NCBI GenBank assembly: GCA_019722365.1
Contig: JADFUC010000739.1
Location: forward strand, 1-64,000
Reading direction: 5' to 3'
DNA length: 64,000 nucleotides
Origin: Lithospermum erythrorhizon
Taxonomy: Eukaryota; Streptophyta; Magnoliopsida; Boraginales; Boraginaceae
In this document: positions 45,481-59,787 of the stretch, piece after piece
Numbering within the stretch: position 1 is the first letter of the stretch
How the letters are laid out: each line of letters opens with the position of its first letter
Program-made: the position numbers and the translations under genes
Notes under the pieces: generated by a model
Database searches by the model: none
What the model saw: the letters and a program-made list of their open reading frames with translations, nothing else
Told to the model about the DNA's origin: nothing

Positions 45481-48400
45481 GCGTACCAAATACTACCCCA
45501 TTCCAGATCCTAAATTATCGGGGATCTATTGAAAATGAAAATCCATCATTTGCTCAAAATGTAAAAGAAATAATATTTCTCGCTAATCAGAAAATGCAGT
45601 GAAACCGAAATAAGTTCAAAAGTAAGTGCTCGGCAACCGACGGATCCTACCGCAGTGGTCGCAACCTCGCTGCTCCTCGCACGTAGATCCATTTAATACC
45701 CTTTCGAGCCCCTACTTCACTGAGTTCCCCGCATACATGCATCTAATACGGTAACCACAACCGTTGTCTGAAGACTCACCTAAGTAACAAGAAGTTGTAC
45801 AAACTTCAATAACATACATACACGAGTGGGTCGTGAGACCATTCTTCCTATCATCCTGCTAACTTCCTCGTGCTCCACTTCCAAAGGACCTAGGTTCACC
45901 AATAATGACATTTGTCATCCTTCCTAGCTTCCCCGCCATTCCAGCCTGATCGTCAACCCTCAAGCCACAGTAAACTTCTTTCTTCTTCTTGAATTTCTTC
46001 TTGTTTTGGACCACCAAAATGTAAAGAGTGGGTTTGAGTCTTACCCAGTTCATCTCAACATTCTGATCATCTTATGCGCCTGCTTAGAGACAACTCAAAC
46101 TTGTACATATTAAAGTTCACACAACCGAGAGAATTTATCCGGGAAGAGACTTTTGTGGATAAGTTCCACGCCTAAGTTCGGTAGACACTAAGTGCCTGTG
46201 TATGCCGAAAGGCCGATCGACCAAGCCAATCATTTTAATGATACGAGGCTGGGCTGCCCGTCCGCTCCCCATCCGCCGTCCACGAGCACGCACGACGCCA
46301 TATCTCTCGCTTTCAAATTTTCCTTTCTCGTATCACTCCTCGTTGCCGGTATATGTCATACGCTACCTTTTCATATCAATCGGAACGGGGCGTTCCATTG
46401 GCAAACACAGACATCGACATCCACAAAGATCGCATTTCGCTTTTGGGATCCCTTTTCCGAAGCAGTGCACTATTATTAGGTTTCGAGAACCTTATTGCTC
46501 AACAACACTTATTCAGCTATCTCTTACTGGTGAAACGATTCTCGAAGCTTCGAGACCACTCCACAAAATTCGGAAGCTATTCATCTTTTCCCTTTCAAGG
46601 CCAATGAGCGAGTTCTTAGAGTAGTAATAAGCGGTACCATTATAATTCTACAAAAAATAAAGAAATAAAGACAAAAGTATCAAGAAACTATCACGCTTAA
46701 ACACTTACAAATTGTAAAGAAATACTAATACTTCAAATTTCACGAATATATTATATAAGTTAATCTATTATACTTAAATTCAAACTAAATAATCGTATAT
46801 ACATTTTGAATCCAAAGATAATAGTAAAGTTATCAACCAATTATGTAAAACTACATAACTCTCAGGTCGCTAGCATACTATTCAAAACGCTACCCGACTT
46901 CAGATCTCCGAAAATGTTTTAAGCATGGGGCTCAATTAAACCAATAGCTACTGGAGCGATCATCCAAAGCCCACAACGTTAGTGTAAATGACTTCAACAT
47001 GATTCATTGTCATATCAAATTGCAAATCAGAACACTCCATCACAGCCGCCTTAGATGACGCAAATCGATTTCACAATTTTAAAATTGATCGATACATTGC
47101 TTAAATTTTAAACGGCTAGATTATTATTACTGCTTTTATTTTATCATATAAAAATTGTATAATATAATCAAGCATAAGTACAACATGAAAATTAAAAACA
47201 AGTAATTTAATTCAAGAGGCGTGATGATATGACTAGACCTATTACATTTTCAAAACTCAAAACTAACATTTCCGCCCCTATTACATTTTCTTTGTCTTTT
47301 GGCTTCGGAATTCCTACCAAGATTCGCCGTGAATTACAATTCAAATACACTAATCCCAACTTAGACAAAGACGCAAGCCAAGGGAGAAACAAGAAAATAA
47401 ATAAAATACGACTCAACGTCATTTACAACAATACTAAGATTTAGACGAATAAAACGCTGGTCATATCTATGTATCTCCATTCCATTCCATAACAATATGT
47501 ATAGGTAAAACATTAAAATGAAATAAATACACTTAATGTCATATATATTAAAATGAAATGAAAATAAGTGTTCATAATCGATTAATTAATTATCCATTAT
47601 TTTACAATTAATTATCAATTAATGTAAATTTTCAATTTGAATATATTCAATATTACGATTAATGATAATTATTGCTAATAATTACTAACCTTCTTAAATC
47701 ATGGAATAATTATTTACAAGTAATTAACCCAAAATTCAAAATTTTAAAGTTACTGATGAAAATATTTCAAAATTATTAATTAATGGTAAAGTGGGAAAAT
47801 CAAATTTAATGCCATTCAAGATATATATACAATCATCTTAATGACAAAATATATGATTTAATATTTAAAATCAAAATTAATAATTACCAATAATTTTAAA
47901 ACAAAAAATAATTACATAAAATACATTTAGGGTTTTCTAAAACCGACGACCTAACTTCAATCCATCATCACGGTCGCCCTCCGGCCACCCACGACCGACA
48001 CGCGCCACAAAGGGCGGAGTACCGCTCTGCCGAGCTACCGGTGGCCGAACTGCAATTCGGGTCGACGCGCCCGTAGTTCCCCGCATTTCGACGACATATA
48101 CTGTACTACTTCGGCCAGATGAATTGCAATATTTATAAAAATGATTTGACGCCCTAAAAAAAATTCAAAAAATTCCGGGATTCAAGTTGAACATCAATAA
48201 TATCATTATTAAACATCTAATCGAATTTCAAAAATATCTTCTGGGCTGGATTAAACTAAAAATAATCCGTAACTTCAACGAATTTTTCTGAGTACTTAAA
48301 ATTCAAAAATTTCGAAAATCGGTATTTAACCTCAAAGTATCTACCATGTATTTAATTTCTAATTTTCTCTGATATTTCTAACTCCTCTCTCAGAAAATCG

Positions 48401-48690
48401 AAAACGATTCTACCTCAAATTAAAAATGCAAATTAAACAATTAGAACATGAAATCATCAAAATCAATATATCGGGCTGATGATTTCAACCGCTAAGTGAT
48501 ATTCATATTAAACGCGCTGATTTTTCATATTATATATTCATCAATTGAATATATAAATCATGAATCAATCCAATTAACTAACACCACATGCTAACACACA
48601 AATCAAATTGGGATAAAAATACATCAAACTTGAGTAGGCTCAGCCATTGTTAGAATCTAGTATGAATTCATTCGTGATAAACACCACCAT
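45480..48690 (+). repeat. Left arm of a 3.2-kb inverted repeat
   Basis: Its landmarks recur inverted in 49640-52800 and in mirror order: 45521 with 52770, 46711 with 51599, 47250-47400 with 50930-51020, 48160-48215 with 50110-50180, and 48575-48640 with 49655-49730. The coordinate sums are all about 98300, so the symmetry centre is near 49150. Parts recur in direct orientation at 56390-56960 and 57950-59070. Open stretches at 46192-46624 and 47207-47444 lie in it and show no recognised domain. Confidence 0.7.
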
Positions 48691-49640
48691 GTTGAAATCA
48701 ACGAGAATCGATTCCCTTTTATCAGGCCCGGGCTGCGACATCATAGACAATTCATTTACCGGTTCAAGTTAAATGGTATTACTGTAACTTACTGCTCACC
48801 TAAGAATGTGTATTACCAGCGTAGTTCTCATGATAATTTGCTGCTATGAGTTTATCATAGATCTACTATTAATCGTTATAATAATAGTAATCGTCAATTA
48901 TTATTATACAACTTTACTATTATCTCGAGTTCGTAAGGCCACACACATACAATGATATTTCGAATAATATTTGCGAACAAATGAACGAGACTTCGTATAT
49001 CGAGAATGTATTTCTCAATATTTATATATTTGTCAAATATATGTCGATTTAACATCAATCGCTAACTTCGCAAAGTTTAATCAATTAAACAATTTGAAAT
49101 CGGCTTAATAACTTGATAAGTTATTCGGATAAGGACTGCTAGTATTTTAATTGACTTGTTAAGTTAAAATAGAACAATCCTCACTAAGAACTCATTATTT
49201 AATTAGAAGCTCATAAAGGTCTAATTAAGTTAACGAAGCAACCGATTTCTTAACGAAATGCTTAACGAAATGAATTTGGTGATTTCAGATTTAAGAGGGA
49301 TTAGGTTTTTCATGACATTAATCATAAAAAACTCCACCCTCAAGAAAAGCCGCCTCGTGAATTGGAAGAATTTTTCTCTTCCAATTTCGCCTCATCATTA
49401 AACTCAAGCAAAGCTCAAGCTGGTGATTGTTTGCTTCCCTTTGCATGCAACGGTAAGACATCTTAAAGGGCTTTCACGCTTAGGCACTTCGTGGGGGATT
49501 TGGTTCATTCGCTCCGTTGAAATGTAAGAATTCTCGTATTCATACATTTTATTTTATATGTTTAGATTAATTTACATTATTTCGAGAATCCTGACGTATG
49601 AATCGGGTGTTTATCACTTAATAAATTCATACTGGGACAG
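48690..49640 (-). repeat. LTR of the TGTTAGAATC family, minus strand, complete, at the centre of the inverted repeat
   Basis: Read on the minus strand from about 49635, it starts with a tgaatttattaagtgataaacac segment like the other LTR copies. It contains the tgacttattaagt segment and the ataatagtaataa-type segment, and ends ATTTCAACA at about 48693. It is about 0.94 kb, similar in length to the copy at 59790-60775. No coding sequence sits on either side in the order expected for a simple element. Confidence 0.65.
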
Positions 49641-52600
49641 AATAAAGGGTCTCGTATCTTACCAAGTTTAATGTATTTATCTAGTTTGATTGGGCAGTTG
49701 CTCACATACAGCATAATTTTGATTATTTTACGATATATATATTCAATCATTTAATATATATTATGAAAAAAATCAACCCTTTTTATATATATATTTCACA
49801 TGGTCAATCATTATTTTCATGTATTGATTTTGATTGATTTCAGCTTATTTAATTGTTTCATGAATCGAAAGCATTAAAATTGATTACTCAACTTTTAATT
49901 GGTGATGTAATCATTTTCATTTTACAAGCTAGGTTTAGAAATTTCGAAATTATGAAATTAAATTGTGGTGGTGTTCTTGAACCTATGAGGTTCATGCCAG
50001 ATTGCTCTTAATTTTTTTTAAATTTTTAAGTACACCAAAAAATTCGTTGAATGTCTGATTATTTCGGTTTAATCGAAAACTAGAGTGTTTTTTGATAAAA
50101 TTCCACTTAGACGTGTTCAATAATGATATTGTTGATGTTTAAGTCAAATCCCAGAATTTTTTAGAGCCTCCAAATCATTTTTACAAAAGTTGCAATTAAT
50201 TGAAAATCGAAAACCTAAATGAATTAATTAAATCTGGCCGAATTTTAACCATTCTCCCCGGCGCCTCCGTGCCGAATAGCACGCTCCCGCCACCGAAGTC
50301 GCAGCTCATCGCCGCATTATTGCAATCGGCCCAGCTGTCGTCGTGGGTGGCCTGAGGCCTACGGTTTTGGTCATGAAGTCACGTCTCGCTTTAGAAAAAC
50401 CCTAAACGAGTTTTATGTAATTATTTTTGGTTTTAAATTTATTAGTAAATTAGTTAATTTGGTTTAAATATAAATTTTTTCATTAAGATGATTGAATATA
50501 TATCTTGAATGGCATTAAATTTGATTCATATTCCCTTTCTCAAAATTATTTTCATTAATTGATAATTTTTAAAAAATATTTTCATGATAATCTTTTAAAT
50601 TTTTAAATTTTGTAGATAATTACTTGTAAGTAATTATTCCATATCTAAGAGGTTGGTAATTATTGTAATACTATCATTAATCATGCCAAGTGAATATATT
50701 TAATTCAAAATTTACATTAATTGATAACAATCAGAAATATAACGGGTAATTAATTAGTCAATTTATGAACACAATTATTTTCATTTCATTTAATATATGT
50801 GACATTAAGTGCATTTATTTGTTTTAATATTTTTCGCTTCATATATATTGTTTGAAACGGAATGGAGTGTATCGATATTTAATCTATGTTTTTCTATTCA
50901 AGGCATCAGACACAGATACACCACAGTCATATTATTTTATTTTATTTTATTTTCTTGTTTCTCCCACAAGCTCGCACAGCCTAAGCTGATTAACAGATTT
51001 GAATTGTAATTCAAGACGGAGCTTCGTGGAGATTCGCTAGTTTAAGACAAAGAAATCAGAATAAAAAGCCAAATGCTACACTTTGAACGCATTGTGCCTA
51101 AGGTCATATCATACGCCAATGCGCATTACTTGTTCTATTTTTTTTCATGTTGTACATATGCTTGATTATGTGTTACAACGGCATGGTAAAATAAAGCAAA
51201 GGTCAATAATCTCACCACCGTACTTAAAGATAATGCTCAATTTTAAAAGCCATAAATCGTCGCATTATCTCGGCACACCGCGATTACAGGTTACGCTTTG
51301 CACTGATATGACAACGGATCATGTCGTTGATTTCCACTAACGTCAGGCTTTCGATGATCATTCCAAGTAATTTTGTTTAATCGTACGCTTTTAACCGGTT
51401 TGTTCGAGATACAAAGTGCCTGTAGCACTTAATAAGTATGCTAACGACACAAGAGCATGAAGTTTTATATAATTGGTTGATAACCACTATTGATACCGAT
51501 TCAAATGTATAGCTGGCTGGCCAAGCCGGGATGGTTGCATTGTGCCTCGATACTAATATAGCTTCGTGAGATTCAAGTATTAGTATTTACTTTACAATTT
51601 ATTCAGAAGCTGCTAATATATAGCTTAATGAAGTCTGCTGGGTTTTCATTTACTTCTATTCTTGTAGAATTATAATGGCTACCATTTACTACTACCCATC
51701 TCTGTAATCCCTCGCTTTCCAAAAACCACATTAACTCGCCGCATGTATGACAAGCAGCAAATTTTGAGACGTGGTCTCGCGAAATAAGTGTTGTCTTCAA
51801 GCTTGCACGAGATTGAATACGCCTTGTATACGTGAATTCTATAAGCATCTTTCTGGGACAATCGATGCAAAATGCCCTGAAGAAATATGAGTCGCATAAA
51901 AAGGGACTCTCTAAATGCAAAAGTTGTCTTATGTTAATAATTAGAGCCGAAGCTGTGCTTTGTACGATGCAGTGACGCGGTATGACATTTATCGTAAGCT
52001 CTTGAAAGTGAATCGGCGAGCGTGCGTAATATGAAATATTTAAACCTTTCGTGTTTCACCGCAGCCGAAATACCTGGGCAGCTCGACAGCAAGATTTCTC
52101 GAGGTGACGGATCCGCCAAGCGCGTATCCTTTCGAGATTTGTGATAAGCTCCTGCCGAGTTCTTTATCACCACGAGATCCGCTTTTTAGTCGATTTGACG
52201 AGGCACATCAAAAGTTATAGCAGTACAAGGCCGATCAAGCCTCGCCGAGATTCATATAAACAAATAACCATTACCGATGCTAATGAATTCTTGGATAGAA
52301 CAAAGAGGCCTTCCACTTACCGACGCCGCTTCTAACTAAACGCCGCAACGCAGGTAAGTGAAAGGGTGTCTCTCGTTGCATTTACATCCGGCCACTATCA
52401 GAACTCAAAGCGTCACTGAAAGGGCCTATAGGAAATTAATTGAGATAGAAAAAATGGTTTAATAAAACACCAAGCCTAAAGCGTATATGTTATCAAGTTT
52501 GTACACCAATTCTACTGTGGGCGCTAGAAGACCGGGCCGCGTTCTATTTGTCACAATACGCAGTGAACTAAAGTCAAGTAAGACTCGAAAGAGGGGAAAT

Positions 52601-52800
52601 GGATCTACGTAAGGAACGGCGTCAGCCCTTGGGCAAGAGGATTCATCGCTTTAAATTTGCCCGCTGGCCTTTTTTGAACTTATCTCCATATTATGTACCG
52701 CACTGGGCCAGAATATTATTTCCGCTTCTCGCTTTTGAATAATGATGGTTTTTCATTTTCAATAGATCCCGGCGAATTTAGGATCACCGTGAACGGGCAG
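49640..52800 (-). repeat. Right arm of the 3.2-kb inverted repeat
   Basis: This is the reverse complement of 45480-48690 with many small differences. Open stretches inside (50809-51009, 51083-51340, 51603-51920, 51934-52173, 52141-52335) are not supported as genes. Confidence 0.65.
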
Positions 52801-52879
52801 TATTTGCACCGTCTCCTTCAAAAATGGCTCATTCGCTTTATTATTTACGATTTAGTCATATAACATAAACTAAAACGAA

Positions 52880-55330
52880 TGTGCCCTAACGACTTAAACC
52901 GTATTAATACCTACGGCAGATCAATATATTAACGAACCTAATCAAGAAAACTCTAATTCGGTGGGATACTTGAAGGTTTCGATTATGAATCATAACGATA
53001 GTGCGAATCTTGCATTTTGGGCAAATGATCAAATCACCCTTCACCGATTCAACGGCGGGCAAGCTGATTTATCGGGGATCATACACTCCGATGTATCCGC
53101 CAACGAACACATCCGGGCAAAGAGGAGGTTATAACTACTTCATTACATTTGGTATCGTTGATTACAAGATATGATTTTGTGTATCCGATTTAGACACAAA
53201 TACGAAGTCCTCTGGAGAAATTCAAGGAGTTCCAAAACGAAGTATAAAAAACTAATCTGAACAAGACACAAAGATTCTCCACTGACAGTGGTAATATTTG
53301 AGTCACGAAGTTCAATACTCATCTTAGAGAGTGGTATTGTTTCACAACTCACTCCGCAGAACGCCACAACATAATGGCATGTCTGAAGGAGAAATCGAAC
53401 CCTTCTTGGATACGGTTCGTCTATGATGCAGCCTCTATCCATCTACCGTATAATTTACGGGATACGCACTTCTAAGTCACGATACACTTACCTAATGTAT
53501 GTCCAACAAAAGTCAAGGCAGAAAACTCCTCTATGAACTCGTGGTTCGGGGAAGATTCCTAAGTTAGGTTTTCTCGTGATTCGGGTCATGCTTTTATGTT
53601 AAGAGATTAACAAAGGATAAACTTGCGCCCAAATCCGTAAATGCTATTTCATAGATATCCAAAGGGAAATGGGCTTGGTTACTACTTACCTAAAGCACGA
53701 ATAAAATTCATTGCTAAGACAGAGGTGTTCCTTGAAAAGGAATATCTGCTCTCGGCGACTAAGTAATAGTGTTCATCTTCATTTAAGCTCAAGTCGATTT
53801 AAGCCAACGCCGACGCATCTAACGCAGTACATCCGACGCACTACAAAGAATTACCTGCTCTTCATGTAAGATCCGCCTCGATCCACAAGAAGTTGGCGGA
53901 AGAACCAACCCTTTAGAGATCCAACAGTGGGATCGTCACGAACCGTAGCGCTAAGATGCCGTTCTTCATCATTGAAAGCTGACGAGCCCACTTTATAAAA
54001 GAAGGACAACAAAGATGGGATGCCGACAAATGGCAACAGCCACGCAATTGAGATGGATTCTATGTACCAAAAACGGTAGGCTCGTCCTCGTTGGATTTAC
54101 CAAACGGGCTCGCCTCTATCGAATGGGCATTTAAGGTTGTTAAGGATAAAGATCTTTAAACGCCGATGTTTTCAAAGTTGCATTCAGAGCTTAAAGGTTT
54201 CAAAACAAGTTCACTCAAGGACTACGACGAAACCTACTCGCTGGCTATGCTTAAATCCATCCGATAATCTTAGTTATCGGGCCGCATTTCATAACTATGA
54301 AATATGGCAAATGGATGTAAAGACGCTTCCCCGAATGGAAATTTGTAGAGGATGCGTGATATGGCGCAACCTGTGCTTTACATGTCCTAAAGTGACTCCA
54401 AGTGTACGCAAGTTGCAAAGGTCCATTTATGGTCTTGGGCAAGTATCCTCAAGAAGTTGGGAATTAATGCTTTTGATGAATCAATTAAAGATTTTGGTTT
54501 CATCAAGAACGAAGTTAAGAATCTTGTGTATACAAGAAAGCGTGTTGGAGTTATGTATCATTCATAGTCCTCGTATGTCGACGACATACTTATCATTGGA
54601 AATAACGAGTTACCGAATCCTCACCAAGGATTGGCCGCGGTAAATGTTTCTCTCAATGAAGGACTTAGCGAAGCACAATATATACTGAATAAAGATTCAT
54701 CGAGACCGCCCAAGCACTGAATTTGTCGTGATACCTACACAAGCGCACGCAGCGTTCAACACGAAGAATTCCAAAGGCGGTAATCTCCCTCGAGACATGG
54801 AGTTCAACTCGCCAGAGCATAGTGTCCCACTACTAGTGCCGGTATGAACGAACGGCAAGGATGCTCCTTTACGCCTGCCATAGATCCATCATGATGCTTA
54901 CGTTACGCACTGCACTGACGCTGGCTCATGACCAGTATAACCAAGATACTCAAGCTAACCAGTGAACTAATCGATTGCAAGTGAAGTGCATCTTGAATTA
55001 TCTCGGAGAAGAACTAAAGATGCTTTCTTTGGTATACATCGAGCTTCGATGTAGTACTTAGCATCGGTGTGGATCGGGCCGAATTACTTTCAGGACAATA
55101 TCAGCAATACCAAGCCAAAAGCAACCCCGAGCACATCACAAATCCAAGCACGTACCCATAAAGTATCACCTAATTAGAGATATGCTTAATAGAGGTGATA
55201 TCAAAGTATGTAAAGTAGCAACAGAGGCCACTGCCAACCCTTTACCAAAACCACTAAATCGCAAAGATGCATTTAAAGCATGCAACGAACATGTGGTCTT
55301 ACGTATTTGCCGCAGCCGCGTTAGGTTGCC
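52880..55330 (+). mobile_element. Ty1/copia pol fragment (GAG-pre-integrase to RNase H), frame-broken
   Basis: Across frames the order is as follows. A GAG-pre-integrase remnant (CESCILGK-like, about 53005-53030) comes first, then GGYNYFITF (about 53123-53150). The integrase gives EVLWRNSRSS, GIVSQLTPP (about 53330-53355), RNRTLLDTVR (about 53395-53425) and YIYGIRT-like text. The RT reads AIEMDSMYQ (54045-54075), AMLKSIRI, KLQRSIYGL (about 54413-54440), IKDFGFIKNE and SYVDDILIIGN (54571-54600, catalytic YVDD at 54574-54585). FSMKDLSEAQYIL follows, then an RNase H end with HKSK/H...MLNRGDIKV and NPFTK-like text (55130-55270). It is a different lineage from the SIRE-type element. No clean reading frame remains. 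Its LTRs were not located with certainty. Confidence 0.8.
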
Positions 55331-56100
55331 GAGCCGCATGTATATATTGAAAGTTATGTGAACAAATATTTGAATATCATATTTCTTATATTCTAGTATA
55401 TTTGTTTATCAAGGCCTATATGTTTAAATTCTACATATAATATACATGTATCAGATTGATGAGCGAAAAGTTAAAACTCTGTGTTGCCTATGCTTTGCAG
55501 AGGCAATACGAATTGTTGATTATACCTCTTCAAGCCTAGAAACGCAGATACCTAAAAAGCCTCGGGTCGATGCTCATAGTTGTATGACAAAGATTATACG
55601 AATAACATGTATGCTTTTGATTAATGATCAAGATCGATCACGCTACTGCCAGACTGTATCAATACCGCTGTCATTCAATGACCTGAGCCGGTACGACTCA
55701 AACGAATCATTAAGATACGATATCCGTGTCCTTGATATTTGTTTAGAATTTTATGTTCGACAATTCTGTACCTACGAGAGATAACTATCCGCTGCTTATA
55801 TAAGCTCAGATTGACTACGACCAAACGCCCGCCTTAAGCCGATTATAACTATACGCTGGTCACACAAAATGAAAGTATAAACTGATGGATGTCGATATAT
55901 CGGGAGGATTTATCCGCCTTTGATATACAAAGCATCTCGTGCCTTCTCTACACATTGTACCGATTGTTTATGGACGCCAAATGCTTATTCACCATACCGA
56001 GTAAAGAAACAAGGGCGTTTCTATGACACACTTCTTACGGTTAGCCTACGACTAGAGATCATGTGATAAATGAATCAGCGCACCGCCCGCGGCGTTCGGG
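55330..56100 (+). other. Sequence 3' of the copia pol fragment, possible LTR
   Basis: An AT-rich TGTATATATTGAAAG start near 55340 fits the position of a copia 3' LTR, but no second copy was found in the window. The 112-codon open stretch 55446-55784 has no recognised motif. Confidence 0.3.
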
Positions 56101-59080
56101 AGCGTTGAAATCAATGAGAATTGATTCCCTTTATCAGGCCCGCCGCGACAATCACAGACAATTCATTTTATCGGTTTGGCAATGGTATTACTGTAACTTA
56201 GTGCCCCACTCTTAAAGAATGCATTACTGTTAGAAGTTCTCAGATAATTTCATAAGCAAACATGCCAGATCTTACTCATAATTTAAGGGTACATGGGCGG
56301 AGCACGGTTTCCATGAAATTACCTCCAAAATTTTAACGTCTGAAACCTGGCCCACTACTCGTATGTCTCCTGATTTCCATAAGTATTGGTAATAATTTCC
56401 TAAGCCATTAATTCTATAACTTTTATAAAATGATTGACGCTCTAAAATTCTAAAAATTCTGATTCAAGTTGAACATCAATAATATCATTATTAAACACGC
56501 CCACCGGAATTTCCTCAAAAACACGCTTTTTTATTAAATCCAAAATAATCCGTAACTTCAATGAATTTTCTGAGTACTTAAAAAATTCTCGAAAAATTCG
56601 AGATGAACTTCAAAGGGTCGTGGAATATACGCATTTAATTTCGAATTTTCCGAAATTTCTAAATCCTCAGAAATCGAAAACGATTCTACCTCAAATTAAA
56701 AATGCAAATTAATCAATTTTTTAATCCCTTTCAATTCATGAAACAATTAAACACTAAATCATCAAAATCAATATATTGAAGTGATGATTTCAACCGTATG
56801 ATATTTCATACAAAATGTTTATTTTTCATATTATATATTCATCAATTGAACATATAACCGCGAATCAATCCAAGTAACTAACAACTATGTCAACACACAA
56901 ATCAAATTAGATAAAATATATCAAACTCTCGAGTAGGCCTGAGGCCACCGTTAGAATCTAGTATGAATTCATTCGTGATAAACACCAATTCACGCTGAAA
57001 TCAACGACTGATTCCCCTTTTATTGCGCCTGGCTGCCAATAATCGTATCAATTCATTCACCGGTTTAGTTGAATGAGATTACCAGAACTTAGTGTTCCGT
57101 AGTAACGGTATTACTAGTGTGTTCTCGATAATTTAAGGGTTATGAAGCGACATAGATCTTACTATTAATCGTTATAATAATAGTAATTGGTCAATTATTA
57201 TTATTATACAACTTTACTATTATTATCCGAAATTAGAAGCTTTTCATTTCCTTTTCCCTAGAATATTTCGGCATTGCAGGAAATATGAGTGAGGCTAGCT
57301 TTTATTTCTTTTCATTTCATGAAATTTGTTTATGACGAAACCTAAAATCTTAAATTTTATATAAAAAATAAACCTAAAGCCCAACCGAATAGTTTAATCT
57401 AAATTTAGTTAAACCAAGTAAGAAATCAAACACTAAATAAATTGTTAATAGTAACTAACAAGTTGGGTAGTGTGTTCAACTAACCATCTAATTCACAATT
57501 CCAATTGACTAATTAATTTAATTCTGGATTCATCCAATTTATACTTTACATTATCAACGAAAAATCCTAACAGAATATCATTGATTACAATCAACTCTCA
57601 ATTCTAAAGAAATGTAGCTTTTAATTACATACATGAAATATAATTCACTGGCCACTATAATAAGCAAGGTGACCTTTCTAGGCTCGTATAATAGTAAGTC
57701 AGATAATAATAATAATCGACCAATTACTATTATTATAACGACAATTAAAGAAGATCTAAAGAATCGCCTCATAACCCCCCTTAAATTATCATGAGAACCC
57801 ACACTAGTAATATACAATTACTACAAGCGAACATTAAGTTCTAAGAATCACATTTATCCAACCCGGTAAACGACCGATACACAATTGTCGCAACGGGTTA
57901 ATAAAAGTAATCAATTCTCACGATTTCCAACAAATATATTGCCGCCAATCTTTTCATATTGAACTGAACGGCGTCTCCATATTGGCAAGCACGAGACATC
58001 GACATCCACAAAGACGTACTGTTCCTTTGATCCCTTTTCCACGGGAAGCGCTATTATTAGGTTTGGAGGAACCTTATTGTTCAAGACGTATTCGCCTTTC
58101 GCTGAGAATGATTCTTCTTAAGTTTCGAGACCACTGTCAAAATTTGAGTTATTCGCGCCTTCCGCTTTCAAGCGCTGAAATAAGTCGAAGCTTCTGTGAA
58201 AGAGATGCGGTAGCCATTATAATTCACACATGAATAAAGATAATGTAATCAAGAACTATCATGCTAAACACTTACAAATAAATTGTAAAGAATTAATACT
58301 CAAATTTCACTAAATATGTTAGTATCAAGAGTGTAACACCCGCCATCATAATCCAAACTACTACATACATTTTCAATCCGTATAATAGTAGGTTATCCAA
58401 TTATAAAAACTACATAACTTTGTGTCGCTAGCATACTATTCAAAATGCTACCCGACTTTTGTATCTCCGAAAATACCGTCAAGCATACCAATTAAACCAA
58501 ATAGTTACTTGAGCGATCATTCCGAAACCCCACAACGCTATGGAAATCACTAAACATGATCCATCGGTCATATCAAATTGCAAAACCCAGAACACTCCGG
58601 CCATCACAAGCGTTTCCAGATGATGCAACCGATTTCACAACTTTAAAATTGGCTTGATACATTGCTTAAATTTTAAATGGTGAGATTATTATTACTTTGC
58701 TTTTATTTTACCATGCAATTGTAGCACATGATCAAGCATATGTACAACATGAAAAATAAAACAAGTAATGCACATTCAAGAGGCGTATTATATAACCCTA
58801 GGCCCTATTACATTTTCAAAACTTGAAAAACCTAACATTTGGCCCTATTACATTTTCTGCTCGCTTCGCAATCTCCACTGCCTTCGTCAGAATTACAATT
58901 TAAATACACTCATCCCAACTTAGACAAGATGCAAGCTCAAGGAGAAACAAGAAAATAAAATAAAATAATATGACTCACAGGTCATTTATAACAATAAGGT
59001 GTGTTAATCGAAATAAAACGCTGGTCATATCTATATACACCTCCATTCCATTCCATAACAATATATATGTAATAGTAATG
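56100..59080. repeat. Scrambled pieces of the TGTTAGAATC LTR and inverted-repeat arm
   Basis: The order is: LTR 3' part, minus strand (56105-56275); arm piece, plus strand (56390-56960); LTR 3' part, minus strand (56990-57235). Then come an unassigned AT-rich stretch (57240-57590), LTR 3' part, plus strand (57640-57935), and arm piece, plus strand (57950-59070, equal to 46350-47550). Junctions between pieces are sharp. No gene is seen. The open stretches 57578-57817, 57982-58233 and 58982-59245 are repeat sequence. Confidence 0.6.
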
Positions 59081-59089
59081 TGTTTCATA

Positions 59090-59785
59090 ACAAAGAAGCG
59101 TACCAGAGCCTAAAGCCACCGAGAACCTTCTCAAATATATCCAAGGACTTCTGTGCACGAACACCCAGAAAACGCAAAGAACCGTGGTTCTACACCCAAA
59201 GACACCTTCACGAGGATTCGCAGAATCGTAGTCCGGCTCATTCACCGCTCTCTACAGACCTCCAAAGACCAAAGAATGATGACTGTGTTATCTCCCCGAA
59301 GAACGTATGGCTAATCTAGCAGTGGACGATGGAAAAAACATGCCGCAAAAAGATCCGCAAAAGTACCAAGAGGACTCTATCGCTTTATGTCGAAAAAGAT
59401 ACCGATCAAGAAGTCCTAGCAAAGCAACAAGTAGTTTTAAAACGCATGCAGGTGCCTATGACCTCTAAACGGGAGACGGACGATTCATCTATCCCCTCAC
59501 TATGCCCTCGTGGTCATCACAATGGCCAACGAAAGAACACAAGAGAAACTTCTATCTTTTCAAAGAACGGGATTATTCCAAAGAAGCATACCAAAGAGTA
59601 TATATCGTAGGCAATCAAAGGTCATGAAGATCCTAGTCACCTTCATACACCTACCACAAGCTCTATACCTCCCGTGATAGACCAATGAAGATGCCTATGG
59701 CTATCACCATCCAAGTTCCAACACTTCGACGGAAGCTGAACCCCGCCAAGCAACATTTAAATTTAATTTTGTCGAGACGCCAACA
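59090..59785 (+). repeat. Repeat module R1, copy 2
   Basis: This is the direct copy of 44100-44783 about 15 kb to the right, again followed at once by a TGTTAGAATC-family LTR. That shows module and LTR belong together. Confidence 0.6.
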
Positions 59786-59787
59786 AC

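Noticed and set aside
53143..53442. 99-codon minus-strand open stretch
   Set aside because: The plus strand carries the copia integrase motifs here, so this is the antisense shadow.
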